This document shows positions 7,829-17,300 of a stretch of DNA of 64,000 nucleotides, one piece after another. Made by a program: the position numbers and the translations under genes. The notes under the pieces were generated by a model, which saw nothing but the letters and a program-made list of their open reading frames with translations, was not told the DNA's origin and did not search any database. Positions within the stretch are counted from its first letter, which is position 1; every line of letters begins with the position of its first letter. Origin of the DNA: Chryseobacterium oleae (GTDB lineage Bacteria; Bacteroidota; Bacteroidia; Flavobacteriales; Weeksellaceae); contig NZ_FOVD01000001.1 in assembly GCF_900115055.1 (NCBI RefSeq), forward strand, positions 744,001-808,000, given 5' to 3'.

Positions 7829-8383
7829 CTATGCCTCAACCTCTTCTACAGTCAATACCGCTCCCCTTCTCCACATCCATCTCCTCAATCTCCTCACCGG
7901 AAGATACACAAAAATGACAGAAAGAATTCCCGCCAGCACGCCCACAAGTACCGCCATTGCCGTAGCATCCAGCTTATAATATTTTGAAAAACCATATTGC
8001 GCAAAAAGCAAGACCGACAGCACCAGTAATCCGGTGGTGAGTCCGTGCAGAATACTCAGCTTGGTCATCAGTTTCTTTTTATTGAGCTGCTCATCTACGG
8101 TAAACTCAATGGCGCCCTGTTCGGAAGCAATGATTACTCTGTTGATGATATCGATGGTCAGAACTACCGGTAAAAATATCGCCATGGGTAGCGTCAATCG
8201 GGCCAGATTTTGAGTTCCTGAAAAGAAATGGGTGTATCCTAATTCCTGAAAACTGGCGTAAGCGATAATGAAATTGAAGAATACATTCGGAAGGACATAG
8301 TAAATCGTACGCTTGATTAAAAAGCGTTTCAACGTGGTTTTTTTGAGTTTTTTGGGAGGTGGTGGCTTCAGTTTAAATTTCAT
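7829..8383 (-). CDS. Integral membrane protein, last gene of the glycolipid-type operon
   Basis: The 184-residue protein has a basic, proline-rich N-terminus (KPPPPKKLKKTTLKR) and four hydrophobic segments at roughly 27-45, 60-80, 112-130 and 140-162, with a charged loop (SEQGAIEFTVDEQLNKKK) between helices 2 and 3. No catalytic motif or known family is recognised. Its start overlaps the stop of the acyltransferase gene by four bases (ATGA), so it is translationally coupled and belongs to the 7.8-25.6 kb operon. It could help place or export the lipid product, but this rests on position only. Confidence 0.6.
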   Translation of the reverse strand: MKFKLKPPPPKKLKKTTLKRFLIKRTIYYVLPNVFFNFIIAYASFQELGYTHFFSGTQNLARLTLPMAIFLPVVLTIDIINRVIIASEQGAIEFTVDEQLNKKKLMTKLSILHGLTTGLLVLSVLLFAQYGFSKYYKLDATAMAVLVGVLAGILSVIFVYLPVRRLRRWMWRRGAVLTVEEVEA

Positions 8384-9633
8384 AGCGACGAGGTCAGGAG
8401 TTCAATGGCTTTATCTTTAATTGTAACGGCTTCTTCTTTAGGCAGAAAATGCTCATTAGACATAAACGTAAAGTCCATTTGTTGGTTATACGTTGTTGCG
8501 ACCAAAGTATTTGAATTCAGCCATGGAAAGGCAACAGTCGGGCTGATGATCGTTTCTACTTTAAAATTTTTATAATCGCTTGGGATATTGATTCTTCCCA
8601 TATTGGAAAGCGTTACATCATGACCGCCTTTACTTGATTTCAACATAGAAACCATACGATTAACGACAGGATGCATCTGCTCCCCCATCCACAAAAGCTC
8701 TCTGGCTTGCATTTTTTCTATTTTTTCTACAAGATCTTTTTTGATCTGTCTGGCATTATCCAGTAGATCTGTACTTCCTTTTTTTAATGACAATTCAACG
8801 GTTGGTGCAAAAGCAAAAACCTGATCCTGCCTGATCTCCGGAATAAAATGGCGCACATCTACAGGGCTGATCACCTTGCCTTTTGCCTGTTTTCCTTGAA
8901 TTTCCTGAAAAGCCTGCATAAACGAAGAGCAAAGCAATGCGTGTACAGAAACACCATGAGCTTTAGACTTTTCAGTGATTTGTGCCGTTGTAGCCGAGTT
9001 CAATTTCCAATGAACAACGTAATTGCTGCCAAGATTTCTTATCTTACTTTTCCGCTGCATGAGAAAAAAAAGTCGCGCCATTATCAGGTAAAAACGGGCC
9101 TTGCGTTTCTGCTTTTTCGTATTAAAATCTACAGGCAGAAAATCATTAACTGAATTGAATACATCATAAGGATTCATCTCAAAAGAAGGATCATCCAGTA
9201 GACCCAAAAGTTCCTGCATCAGGTTAACAAGCGAAGTTCCGTCGCAGATACAGTGAGGCAGTACCCAAAGAATTTCAGATACTTCATTTCCTCTGATCCA
9301 GACCAATTGGGCCAGTGGCTTTTTATCGTCTTTAAACAGCCGGAACCATTCACTTTCGGATTCCTGCAGCCAGTCTTCATCGGTTTTCCGCTCAACAATA
9401 CGAAGCGGAATAGGTTCCATTTCTTTTTCTTCTATAAAAAAAGGATACTTTTCACTGCTGTTATCAATTCTGGTTCTTAGCAACGGATGTTTCTGCTGGA
9501 TTTTTTCTAAAGCAGCCTTAAAGTTTTCCTCAGGGATATTCCCTTTGATTTTTGCCGTAAATACACAATTGACAGGGGTTTCAGGATCCACATACATGAT
9601 CCGTTCCACCATCATTAAATTTCGCCTGATCAT
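8380..9633 (-). CDS. Condensation-fold acyltransferase (PapA/wax-synthase-like), copy 2
   Basis: The 417-residue protein has the chloramphenicol-acetyltransferase/condensation-domain layout. The catalytic motif appears as PHCICDG (H127, D131, G132), a variant of HHxxxDG with the first His replaced by Pro; the second His, which is the base, is retained. Other landmarks are QQKHPLLRTRI near 46-56 and SNMGRINIP near 350, the equivalent of the structural N(D)xG region. These enzymes transfer acyl groups from a thioester to a hydroxyl or amine. It is adjacent to and similar to the copy at 9630-10901 (four-base overlap), suggesting tandem duplication. I infer that it acylates the polyketide or its sugars. 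Confidence 0.75.
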   Translation of the reverse strand: MIRRNLMMVERIMYVDPETPVNCVFTAKIKGNIPEENFKAALEKIQQKHPLLRTRIDNSSEKYPFFIEEKEMEPIPLRIVERKTDEDWLQESESEWFRLFKDDKKPLAQLVWIRGNEVSEILWVLPHCICDGTSLVNLMQELLGLLDDPSFEMNPYDVFNSVNDFLPVDFNTKKQKRKARFYLIMARLFFLMQRKSKIRNLGSNYVVHWKLNSATTAQITEKSKAHGVSVHALLCSSFMQAFQEIQGKQAKGKVISPVDVRHFIPEIRQDQVFAFAPTVELSLKKGSTDLLDNARQIKKDLVEKIEKMQARELLWMGEQMHPVVNRMVSMLKSSKGGHDVTLSNMGRINIPSDYKNFKVETIISPTVAFPWLNSNTLVATTYNQQMDFTFMSNEHFLPKEEAVTIKDKAIELLTSSL

Positions 9634-10901
9634 AATACTGCTATATGGTCTAATTGTAATTTCACCGTCTGAATCACCTCATCACGAATGGCTAAGGCTT
9701 CAGCATATGGTAAATATCCTTCGCTTCCTACAAATGAAAAATCCATTTCCCCGTTGAATGTTGATGTCACCATCGTTGTGGTATTTCCCAAAGGTCCGAT
9801 CACCGAAGGACTGAAAATGGTATCCAGTGTAAATTCCTTGTATTGATGAGGAATCTGAATGCGTCCCAGATTGGAAAACATACAATCGTTGGAAGACTTG
9901 CCATGCTTCAATAGCTTCGTGAAATTTTTCAAAGCATCATGCGCGGATTCCATCACCATCATGGTAATATAAGGATTCAGTTTGGAGGTTTTACGTTCTA
10001 CAGATTCCTGCATCAGTCTTAAGTTTTCTGAGAAACTTATTTTTTGATTCGCTGAAACCACGATCATCAGCCCAAAAGCAAAAATATGATCCTCTTTGAT
10101 CTGCTTTGCAAAACGTCTTATATCTACCGGACACGAAACTTTATTGAAAGCCGCTGCCCCTCTCACTTTTTTAAATGCCTGAAGGACTGCTGCACTCAGG
10201 AACGTGTTAACCGTAACTTCCTGTGATTTACAGTAAGCAATCAGTTCCTGACTCATTTCTTTGTCAAATTTCCAGTGGATCAGATAATCATTTTGTCGGT
10301 CGATGGCCTTTTTGTTGACAGGAATACATTTGATGGCTGTTGCGGCCAGTCTTCCGATCACTTTTGCTTTCAGTTTTTGTTTGCGGTTCGTTAAAATCTC
10401 AGCAGGAACCACATCATGAATTCCGAGTATAGGATTTTCCACTCCAATTTCTGCGGAAGGACGATCCAGCAGCTGTAAAAATTCATATAGGAAAGCCATT
10501 GCAGAACCACCGTCACACAAACAGTGATGAAAAGAAAAAAGCATATCTGAAACCTCTTCCCCTTTGATCCATACAAAACGGATCAATGGCAATTCTCCGT
10601 AATTAAACAAGGTTTTCCACTCTCTTGCGGATTCTTCTTTCCAGTCGTCCTCTCCTTTTCGGACCACGATCCGTATCGGGATGGGCAGACGTCTTTCCGG
10701 AACTTCAAACCACGGGATATTGTTTTCATCATGACTGATGAGTGCTCTCAACCATGGATGTTTGCGCTGAATCTGATTCAGCGCATGTTGAATATTTTCC
10801 TCTTTAAAGGTTCCGCGCAACCGGAACGGAATCACCGCATTGAAGGGCTCTGTTCCGTCACCCAGAAGCATGCGCTCACCAAATAACAATTTTCTTCGCA
10901 T
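9630..10901 (-). CDS. Condensation-fold acyltransferase (PapA/wax-synthase-like), copy 1
   Basis: The 423-residue paralogue of the following gene shares its landmarks: IQRKHPWLRALI at 44-55, the complete active-site motif HHCLCDG (H125, H126, D130, G131) and SNLGRIQIP near 355. With both histidines present it is the more canonical of the pair. The likely reaction is transfer of a fatty or polyketide acyl group to a hydroxyl, as in mycobacterial PapA proteins that finish glycolipids. It starts four bases after the end of the double glycosyltransferase gene, inside the operon. A shared target with that glycosyltransferase is inferred from context. Confidence 0.78.
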   Translation of the reverse strand: MRRKLLFGERMLLGDGTEPFNAVIPFRLRGTFKEENIQHALNQIQRKHPWLRALISHDENNIPWFEVPERRLPIPIRIVVRKGEDDWKEESAREWKTLFNYGELPLIRFVWIKGEEVSDMLFSFHHCLCDGGSAMAFLYEFLQLLDRPSAEIGVENPILGIHDVVPAEILTNRKQKLKAKVIGRLAATAIKCIPVNKKAIDRQNDYLIHWKFDKEMSQELIAYCKSQEVTVNTFLSAAVLQAFKKVRGAAAFNKVSCPVDIRRFAKQIKEDHIFAFGLMIVVSANQKISFSENLRLMQESVERKTSKLNPYITMMVMESAHDALKNFTKLLKHGKSSNDCMFSNLGRIQIPHQYKEFTLDTIFSPSVIGPLGNTTTMVTSTFNGEMDFSFVGSEGYLPYAEALAIRDEVIQTVKLQLDHIAVL

Positions 10902-10905
10902 AGGC

Positions 10906-13311
10906 TTATACCGTAACTAATGTTGAACCATGTTGCTGTACAAAATCTTCCAGAAGCTCTACCGCACGGTCATTACCGCCGGCATTCAGCAAATTGGCCT
11001 GAACCTCTTTCGCTGCGTTTCTGTAGGCAGGATTCTCCAGCAATTCAAAAACAGTTTCACGAAGAGCCTCAACACGCAATCTCTTGTATCGGATGCTGAT
11101 TCCGCAGCCAGCCTTTTCAATTAATTTGGCAATATGAAAATGGTCGTAGGCAATAGGGGTAATCAACATCGGTAATCCGTTGGTGAAAGTATCGTTAACG
11201 GTATTAAAACCTCCGTGGCAGATCACGGCATCCATATGAGGCATTAATGCAGATTGCGGTACAAAACCATTCACGATGAAATTAGAAGGCCATTCATCAA
11301 ATATGTCCGGCGGAGTTGCCGCGATGACCGTTACAGGCTGATCTGCAAAAGCGGCAATCACTTTTTCAAAAAAGGCTTTCCGGATGTCTACCAACAAAGT
11401 CCCGAGTGATACAAATATTTTTGGGGTCGTAGATGCTTCCAGTTTTTTCCAGTCAAATGGAGCCGGATTCGGACGTCCTTTTACGGGACCTACAAATCTC
11501 ATATGAGGCGGAACGGTTTCAAAATCAGCAAACGTCTGTGATGTGAATACCAGATTTAACTTATTGGAATGGATAAAAATCCCTTCATCATTGATCCCTA
11601 CTTCTTTTTGAAGATCTTTGATCAGGTTTTGCTGCCATTCGAATATTTTGGGTGCGTTATTCGCGGTATCGCCCATTACATCTGGAGGAACAGGCGTAGT
11701 TGTTACACACGGAATATGATGTTTGTGGGCAAAAAGAGCTCCTCCGAAAGTGATGCAATCATTCACCAGAACATCAGGTTTCCAGCTTTCCATCAGACGC
11801 TCCAATCCGGGCATCATCATTTTAGCAAACGGAACATAGGTTTCTTCCAGTGCGAGCTTCATCACTTCTGGTCCTGAACACGCCGGCCCGTCATCCTGTC
11901 TCTTTAAAATACGTTTGATATCCTCCTGAAACGGAATAAGATCTTCTTCAGGATAAAAATAACTTCCTCCTTCCGGAATATGTTTGCTATCCAATGGAGT
12001 AATTCCAAACCATTTCACTTCGTGTCCACGGGCGATCAGGCTGGCTCCCACACTTAATGTTGGGCTGATATGGCCAAAAAACGGTGGGATCACAAATAAA
12101 AATTTAGACCCCGGCTTTATGGTTTCATCAGCAGGGATTAATGCTTTTTCAAGCAAATTGGCTGCAGTGGCTGTACCTCCGGCTTCGGTGAAAGATTCAC
12201 GAACCGTTTCAGCAGCTTCTTTATATTCTGAATTATTTAATATATTTTTCACGGCTTCGTTTAAGTGATGGGATTTAAATCTGTTAAAATTAAGACGCTC
12301 TCCTGCTCCGGTACGCACAACGCGTCCTGCTACATGAGACTGATCATACGCAATCGGGATCACAACCAGCGGAAGACTATTGGAAAGGGCTTCAGAAACG
12401 GTATTGTGACCACCGTGGCAAACGACTCCATCCAGATAAGGCAAAAGATCCAATTGAGGAACCTGATTGTAGACCATAAAGTTCTCCGGCCAACTGTCAA
12501 AAAGCTGTGGATCAGAGACTAATACAACGGTCAGATCTTCATCTTTAAAAGCATCTACCACTTTTTGGAAGAATACTTTTTTATGATCATGATCGAAAGT
12601 GGTTCCGATGCTTACCAGGATCTTTTTGTGGGTACTGCTTTTCAATCTGTCCCAATCAAATTCACAGGAGATGCGGCGTTCCATAAGAACAGGTCCCGTG
12701 AACTGATAATTCTCCGGAAGATCCATTTCGCCAAAGAAATATTTTGAAGTTAAAACAAGCGTCAACAGATCAGAAGAAGCCAATGAACGGTTTTCCGTTA
12801 CTCCCAGTTCTTTCTGCAGTTCAATGATTTTGTTCACTTCCCATTCGTGTACTTTAGGCAGCTCGTCCATCATTTTAATGGCAGCTGGAGCGGTAACGGA
12901 TGTGCTGTAAGGAAGATTTAGTTTTTTAGCAGCAATAGCGGCAGCAAATAACTGATGATCTCCAATCACCAAATCGGGTTGATATTGTTTTAGCAGGGTA
13001 ACGATTCCATTGTAGCAATGTCTGTTTAAAGGAATCAATACGTCATCGTAAAGAAACTTAATACTGTCGATACCGTAGACTACTTTTTTAGAAATAATAT
13101 CGAGATAGCTTTCACTTTCTCTTTTCTCCTCGTCGGTTTGGTCATATTGAATGAGTAAAAGTTCTCCCCCGACAGGAAGTTTTGTACTTAAATTTTTGTC
13201 AAGACTGATCCAGGCCACTTCATGTCCTCTTTGCAGTAATTCTGCGCCGATGCTTAAGGTTGGATTGACATGGCCTGTCAATGGTGGAACAACAAATACA
13301 AATTTAGCCAT
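10906..13311 (-). CDS. Tandem GT1 glycosyltransferase: two complete MGT/UGT-type enzymes in one polypeptide
   Basis: The 801 residues contain two full GT-B enzymes of about 400 residues. Copy 1 starts FVFVVPPLTGHVNPTLSIG (His14 in the acceptor-side base position) and ends with the nucleotide-sugar signature CHGGHNT (298-304) and AYDQ (321-324). Copy 2 restarts at about 402 (FLFVIPPFFGHISPTLSVG, His414) with CHGGFNT (698-704) and AYDH (721-724). In GT1 enzymes the DQ pair binds the sugar hydroxyls; copy 2 has DH, so its sugar donor may differ. The frame is uninterrupted, so this is a genuine fusion. It overlaps the hydrolase gene by 8 bases. Two successive sugar additions to the operon's lipid are inferred. 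Confidence 0.85.
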   Translation of the reverse strand: MAKFVFVVPPLTGHVNPTLSIGAELLQRGHEVAWISLDKNLSTKLPVGGELLLIQYDQTDEEKRESESYLDIISKKVVYGIDSIKFLYDDVLIPLNRHCYNGIVTLLKQYQPDLVIGDHQLFAAAIAAKKLNLPYSTSVTAPAAIKMMDELPKVHEWEVNKIIELQKELGVTENRSLASSDLLTLVLTSKYFFGEMDLPENYQFTGPVLMERRISCEFDWDRLKSSTHKKILVSIGTTFDHDHKKVFFQKVVDAFKDEDLTVVLVSDPQLFDSWPENFMVYNQVPQLDLLPYLDGVVCHGGHNTVSEALSNSLPLVVIPIAYDQSHVAGRVVRTGAGERLNFNRFKSHHLNEAVKNILNNSEYKEAAETVRESFTEAGGTATAANLLEKALIPADETIKPGSKFLFVIPPFFGHISPTLSVGASLIARGHEVKWFGITPLDSKHIPEGGSYFYPEEDLIPFQEDIKRILKRQDDGPACSGPEVMKLALEETYVPFAKMMMPGLERLMESWKPDVLVNDCITFGGALFAHKHHIPCVTTTPVPPDVMGDTANNAPKIFEWQQNLIKDLQKEVGINDEGIFIHSNKLNLVFTSQTFADFETVPPHMRFVGPVKGRPNPAPFDWKKLEASTTPKIFVSLGTLLVDIRKAFFEKVIAAFADQPVTVIAATPPDIFDEWPSNFIVNGFVPQSALMPHMDAVICHGGFNTVNDTFTNGLPMLITPIAYDHFHIAKLIEKAGCGISIRYKRLRVEALRETVFELLENPAYRNAAKEVQANLLNAGGNDRAVELLEDFVQQHGSTLVTV

Positions 13312-14098
13312 GATTTTGTGTTAATGCGTTAGATAATGATTGAGATAAAAAATGAACCATCGATTCTGCGATCTGAACGGGTTCCTGTATCGGGACATTG
13401 TGATCACCGGGAATCAGTTCCAGTTCAGATGAAATGATCTGCGTTTTCAGCCATTCTCCTGTAGGTTTACAGTTCGATTCAGATCCGTAAAGCAAAAGTG
13501 TGGGCGTATCCAGTTCTGAGAAATTCGCTTCCCCCAGAAAATGTTTTTCCCTGATCATATCTGCTTTGATGCTGGTCTTTTCAAACAGGAATTCATACAT
13601 CCGGTGGTTTTTCTCCATCTGCCTTTTGCCCATCTGCACTTTGGTAGTGTCCGTAAAATTAGCCACGTAATGTTCGAGAAATTCTTTACTGTATTCATCG
13701 ATGATGTTACGGGCCTTTTCGTCCTGAGGATCCGGGGCTTCTATAACGACCAGCTGACTGACACGTTCCGGCGCTTTCAATGCTGTTTTCAAAGCAATCA
13801 ATCCTCCGAAACTGTATCCGGCCAGATGTGCTTTCTTAAGATTTAAAATATCCATCAAAGCCAGTACATCAGATGACATACTTTCCAGATCGTAGCCGTC
13901 TGTAAAACGCTCGCTCATGCCGTGACTTTTCAGATCGTACATCACCACGTGGAAATGCCTGGCCAGAATCGGGGCAATATTAAAATAATAAATGGAGAGG
14001 TTGCTGAACATCCCGTGGATAAGCACCACCGTCTGTTCAGCCCCTTTGTTGAGTTCCTGAATATGAACCTGTTTATGGTTTACATTGATTATTGGCAT
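13304..14098 (-). CDS. Alpha/beta hydrolase (possible chain-release thioesterase)
   Basis: The 264-residue alpha/beta hydrolase has the oxyanion strand VVLIHGMFSN near 24-33, nucleophile elbow GYSFGG (Ser96) and catalytic His in GDHNVP (His233). The acid position after strand 6 reads YGSESN, so Glu207 probably replaces Asp. It overlaps both neighbours (8 bases with the glycosyltransferase, 10 with the ACP). In a synthase operon such a protein could release the chain from an ACP, edit misloaded ACPs or hydrolyse an ester intermediate. The fold is firm; the release role is inferred from position. Confidence 0.75.
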   Translation of the reverse strand: MPIINVNHKQVHIQELNKGAEQTVVLIHGMFSNLSIYYFNIAPILARHFHVVMYDLKSHGMSERFTDGYDLESMSSDVLALMDILNLKKAHLAGYSFGGLIALKTALKAPERVSQLVVIEAPDPQDEKARNIIDEYSKEFLEHYVANFTDTTKVQMGKRQMEKNHRMYEFLFEKTSIKADMIREKHFLGEANFSELDTPTLLLYGSESNCKPTGEWLKTQIISSELELIPGDHNVPIQEPVQIAESMVHFLSQSLSNALTQNHG

Positions 14099-14388
14099 TC
14101 GTAGATATAATTGATGATCATACGGAGGTCAAGGTTGATCAGTTCGTCTAAGTCCATAGAAGACAGCCATCCCGTGAAGTCAATCTGATCCCCGAAATGC
14201 GCTTTGATCTTCTCAGAAAAAGAAACGATTTCTATGCTGTCCATTTCCAGGTCTTTCGTGAATGAACTGTCCGGAGTGATATCCATTTCCTCTACAAATT
14301 CAGCGCCTATCACTTCCGTAATAAAACCTTTTAAAAGTGTGAACAATTCTTCGTGATTCAATTTTAATGTGTTGTTTATAGTGTCCAT
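14089..14388 (-). CDS. Free acyl carrier protein of the polyketide operon
   Basis: The 99-residue acidic helical protein contains the phosphopantetheine attachment motif LEMDSIEIVSF with Ser51 as the modified serine, preceded by SSFTKDL as in ACP helix I/II loops. It starts inside the end of the upstream synthase gene (13-base overlap) and overlaps the hydrolase, so it is tightly coupled. It is more diverged from the two ACPs embedded in the large synthase (LSIDSIKRVEI and LSIDSIKRMEI) than those are from each other. It may carry a starter, an extender or the acyl group used by the acyltransferases. The PPTase domain in the neighbouring protein is its likely activator. Confidence 0.85.
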   Translation of the reverse strand: MDTINNTLKLNHEELFTLLKGFITEVIGAEFVEEMDITPDSSFTKDLEMDSIEIVSFSEKIKAHFGDQIDFTGWLSSMDLDELINLDLRMIINYIYECQ

Positions 14389-17300
14389 CCGATAATATAT
14401 TTTTTATGTTTAATAGTTTTTATTTCAGTTTGGTTGATCCATAAATGATCCCCTTCAATATGGGTGATTTCAAAGGCTTTTGGGTTTCCTTTCAGTCCGG
14501 TTCCCAGAAACTTTCCGTACGCTTCTTTGGCTACCCAGAATCTGGTGGTCCATTCTGCCTGATCTCTGTCTTTTAATAAGGTTAATTCGTGATCAGTAAA
14601 TACCAGGTCATAAAATCCGGAGCTGCGTTCTTCCATGATCTCCATGTCGATTCCCACCGGGCCGCCCTGTCGTGCAATACCTACCGCGTCCTTTTCTTTA
14701 TGGGCTAAAGAAATATGGATATCTTCCGTGACATCGCCTATCAGATAAGGTTTTCCAACTTCATCCTTCCCGATTTCAAAAGTGATGGGGAAACAAGGGT
14801 GATTTTTCTTTTCACGGAGAAGGTTTCGTACCGCATCTTTCACGGCTACACGGCTTACCATCCATTCTTTCCGCTTGTTGGGAAACAACTGCTGATGATA
14901 CTGCTTTTCCGTCTGGTTGAAATATCTTTTGAGGATAAAATCCCACGAAGCCACTCTGGTATACGCCTGATGAAAGAAAAACACTTCAGGAGCTATTTCC
15001 TCCGAAAGACGATTGTGCAAAGGCGACATGGAAACATTCCACAGCGGTTCATCGATTTCCAGTCGGCGGTTTTGCCAGCCTGTAATCGCGCACCATACCT
15101 TTCCATCTCTTTTCAGGATGATATCAGCGATGGCAAATTCTTCATTGAGCTCGGTAAGGATGCAGGTACATTCAAAAATACCGTCCTGATCCTCCATATC
15201 TCCGAAGAATTCAATATCTCTGATTTTCACAGGGAAAGCAATACGGTCTTTGGTCAGGGTAAGCTGCAGCCACAATCCGAATAACTGTCCGGCATTATCA
15301 AGCAAAGAACCTTTTCCACCGTTTCCTTTGATTTTTCCTACAATTCCTTTCGTTCCTACCGCTGAAATCTCGGTAATTCCCTGGTAGAGTTCTCCATGGA
15401 ACATATGTTTATCATAGATTTCTTCAGTTGTTCTTTCAATAGGCAGAAGATCCCCGATTGCCAGGTTAAAGGCAGGAACAGCAGGTGCAGACGAAGCGAG
15501 TAAGACTTCTGCATTCGCAAAGTTCTCGATATCAAGGTAAGCATGGTTATTGGAACGCCATTCTCCTTTGACTGTTTTTTCAAAAGGCCTGGCCACATTC
15601 ATCCATTGAAACACACTTACATTCATAATTTTATGAACGCGGGTTCCCGGTATTTCGGCCTGTGCTATTTCTGCTAACTGCTCGAAAATCATGGTCATCG
15701 GGATCACCGGTTCCATATCAGAGACATTGGTCCATCCTTTCGGCTGTCTCAATAAACTGTGGTCGATGAGGTAAGGATGCGTATCTAAAGTAACATACAG
15801 AAGTTTCGAGAAATTCTTACTGACAGGTGCTTTAGAAACCACAGGTCTTGGGATTGTAATTTCCGGACGGTTTTGAAACAGCGTCAATACTTCTTCCTGC
15901 ATCCGGATCATATCAGTAATATTTTCCTGGAAAGCCTGAACAAGAGGATGACCTGTCTTAGCGACCGTCGCTGAAACCGTATTTTGTTTTGCCAGCTCAA
16001 AAGACTGAGCCAGATTTTGAATTTCTTTAAAATCACGGATGATCGGTGAACCCAGCTGTAACTTGATTCCCTTTCCTGATGACTTTTTTGATTGGCTTTG
16101 TACTTCTAAAAAGTCCAATGCTACGGTTTTACCTTCCACAAATAATGCAGCTACCACACGCTGCAACTGAGCCAGTGCAGATCTTGTAGCAACACTGGAA
16201 GCAATCGTACTGAATGCTTTTCCTTTCAAAGTATCATCAATAAACCCGATCAGTCCTCCGGTACCCATCTGAATAAAGAATTTTGCGCCTTCTTCATATA
16301 GTTTATCCGTCAGTTCACGAAAACGGACCGGCTGCACCAAATGCTCGGCACTTAGTTTTCTGATCGCATCCTGATCGGCAGGATACGGCTCTAAAGTGGT
16401 TGCAGACCACAACGGGATTTTCGTCTGTTGAAACTGCGCTTTTTCCATTCCAGCTAAAATCACATCCAGTTTATCAGCGATAAACGGTGAGTGAAAACCA
16501 GACTGGAACGGCAGAATCTGATGAAAGATCTGTTTTGATTTTAATAATGGAACCAGTTCATCCAGGGCAGCATTACTGCCACAAAGGATCACCTGATTGG
16601 GACAGTTGTCATTGGAAATATAAAGATTGGGAATGGCATCGATAAAAGGCTTCACCGTATCGATTCCCGCTCCGATGGCAATAAATCTGGAATCTTTTAA
16701 TTCAAAGGTTTCCGGATTCAGAACATCAATCAAAGCTTTAACAGAATTCACTTCTGCCAGTTCTGAGGAATATCCTGCCAGCCATTCTCCCAGGCTGTGT
16801 CCCGCATTCATATCCGGAACAATTCCCAGTTTTTTCAGGGCGTTATCAAGAATGCTGCATTTATTGAAAATCCCCAATGCATCGCTTAATAAACCTTCTC
16901 CTTCTGTTTCGATAGGCTCGGTTAATCCAAAATAACGGCTCACACTGTCCACCTCTCCTTTCGCAAGGCCATCCAGACCCGGAAATACGAAGGCAATTTT
17001 ACCTCCATCTTTCAGTAAAGGTGTGTTGGTGTACCAGATATCCTGTTTATTGCGCCATGGATTATCTTTAGCTACAATTTTAGTCGCTTTTTCTATTCTT
17101 TCAGGGGTCGGGTCGAATAAAGCAATCCGGTAATCCCCTTCTCCTACTCTGTTTTCTTTGTTTTTTAAAGCTGAAAGCAATTCTTCATGGGTAGGTCTTG
17201 CCAATACTAAAACACGGTCTTTTTTCGGCATATCATAGCCTTCCAAAACAACGTGTGCATTGATCCCTCCAAATCCGAAGGCATTGACAGCCGCCACTTT

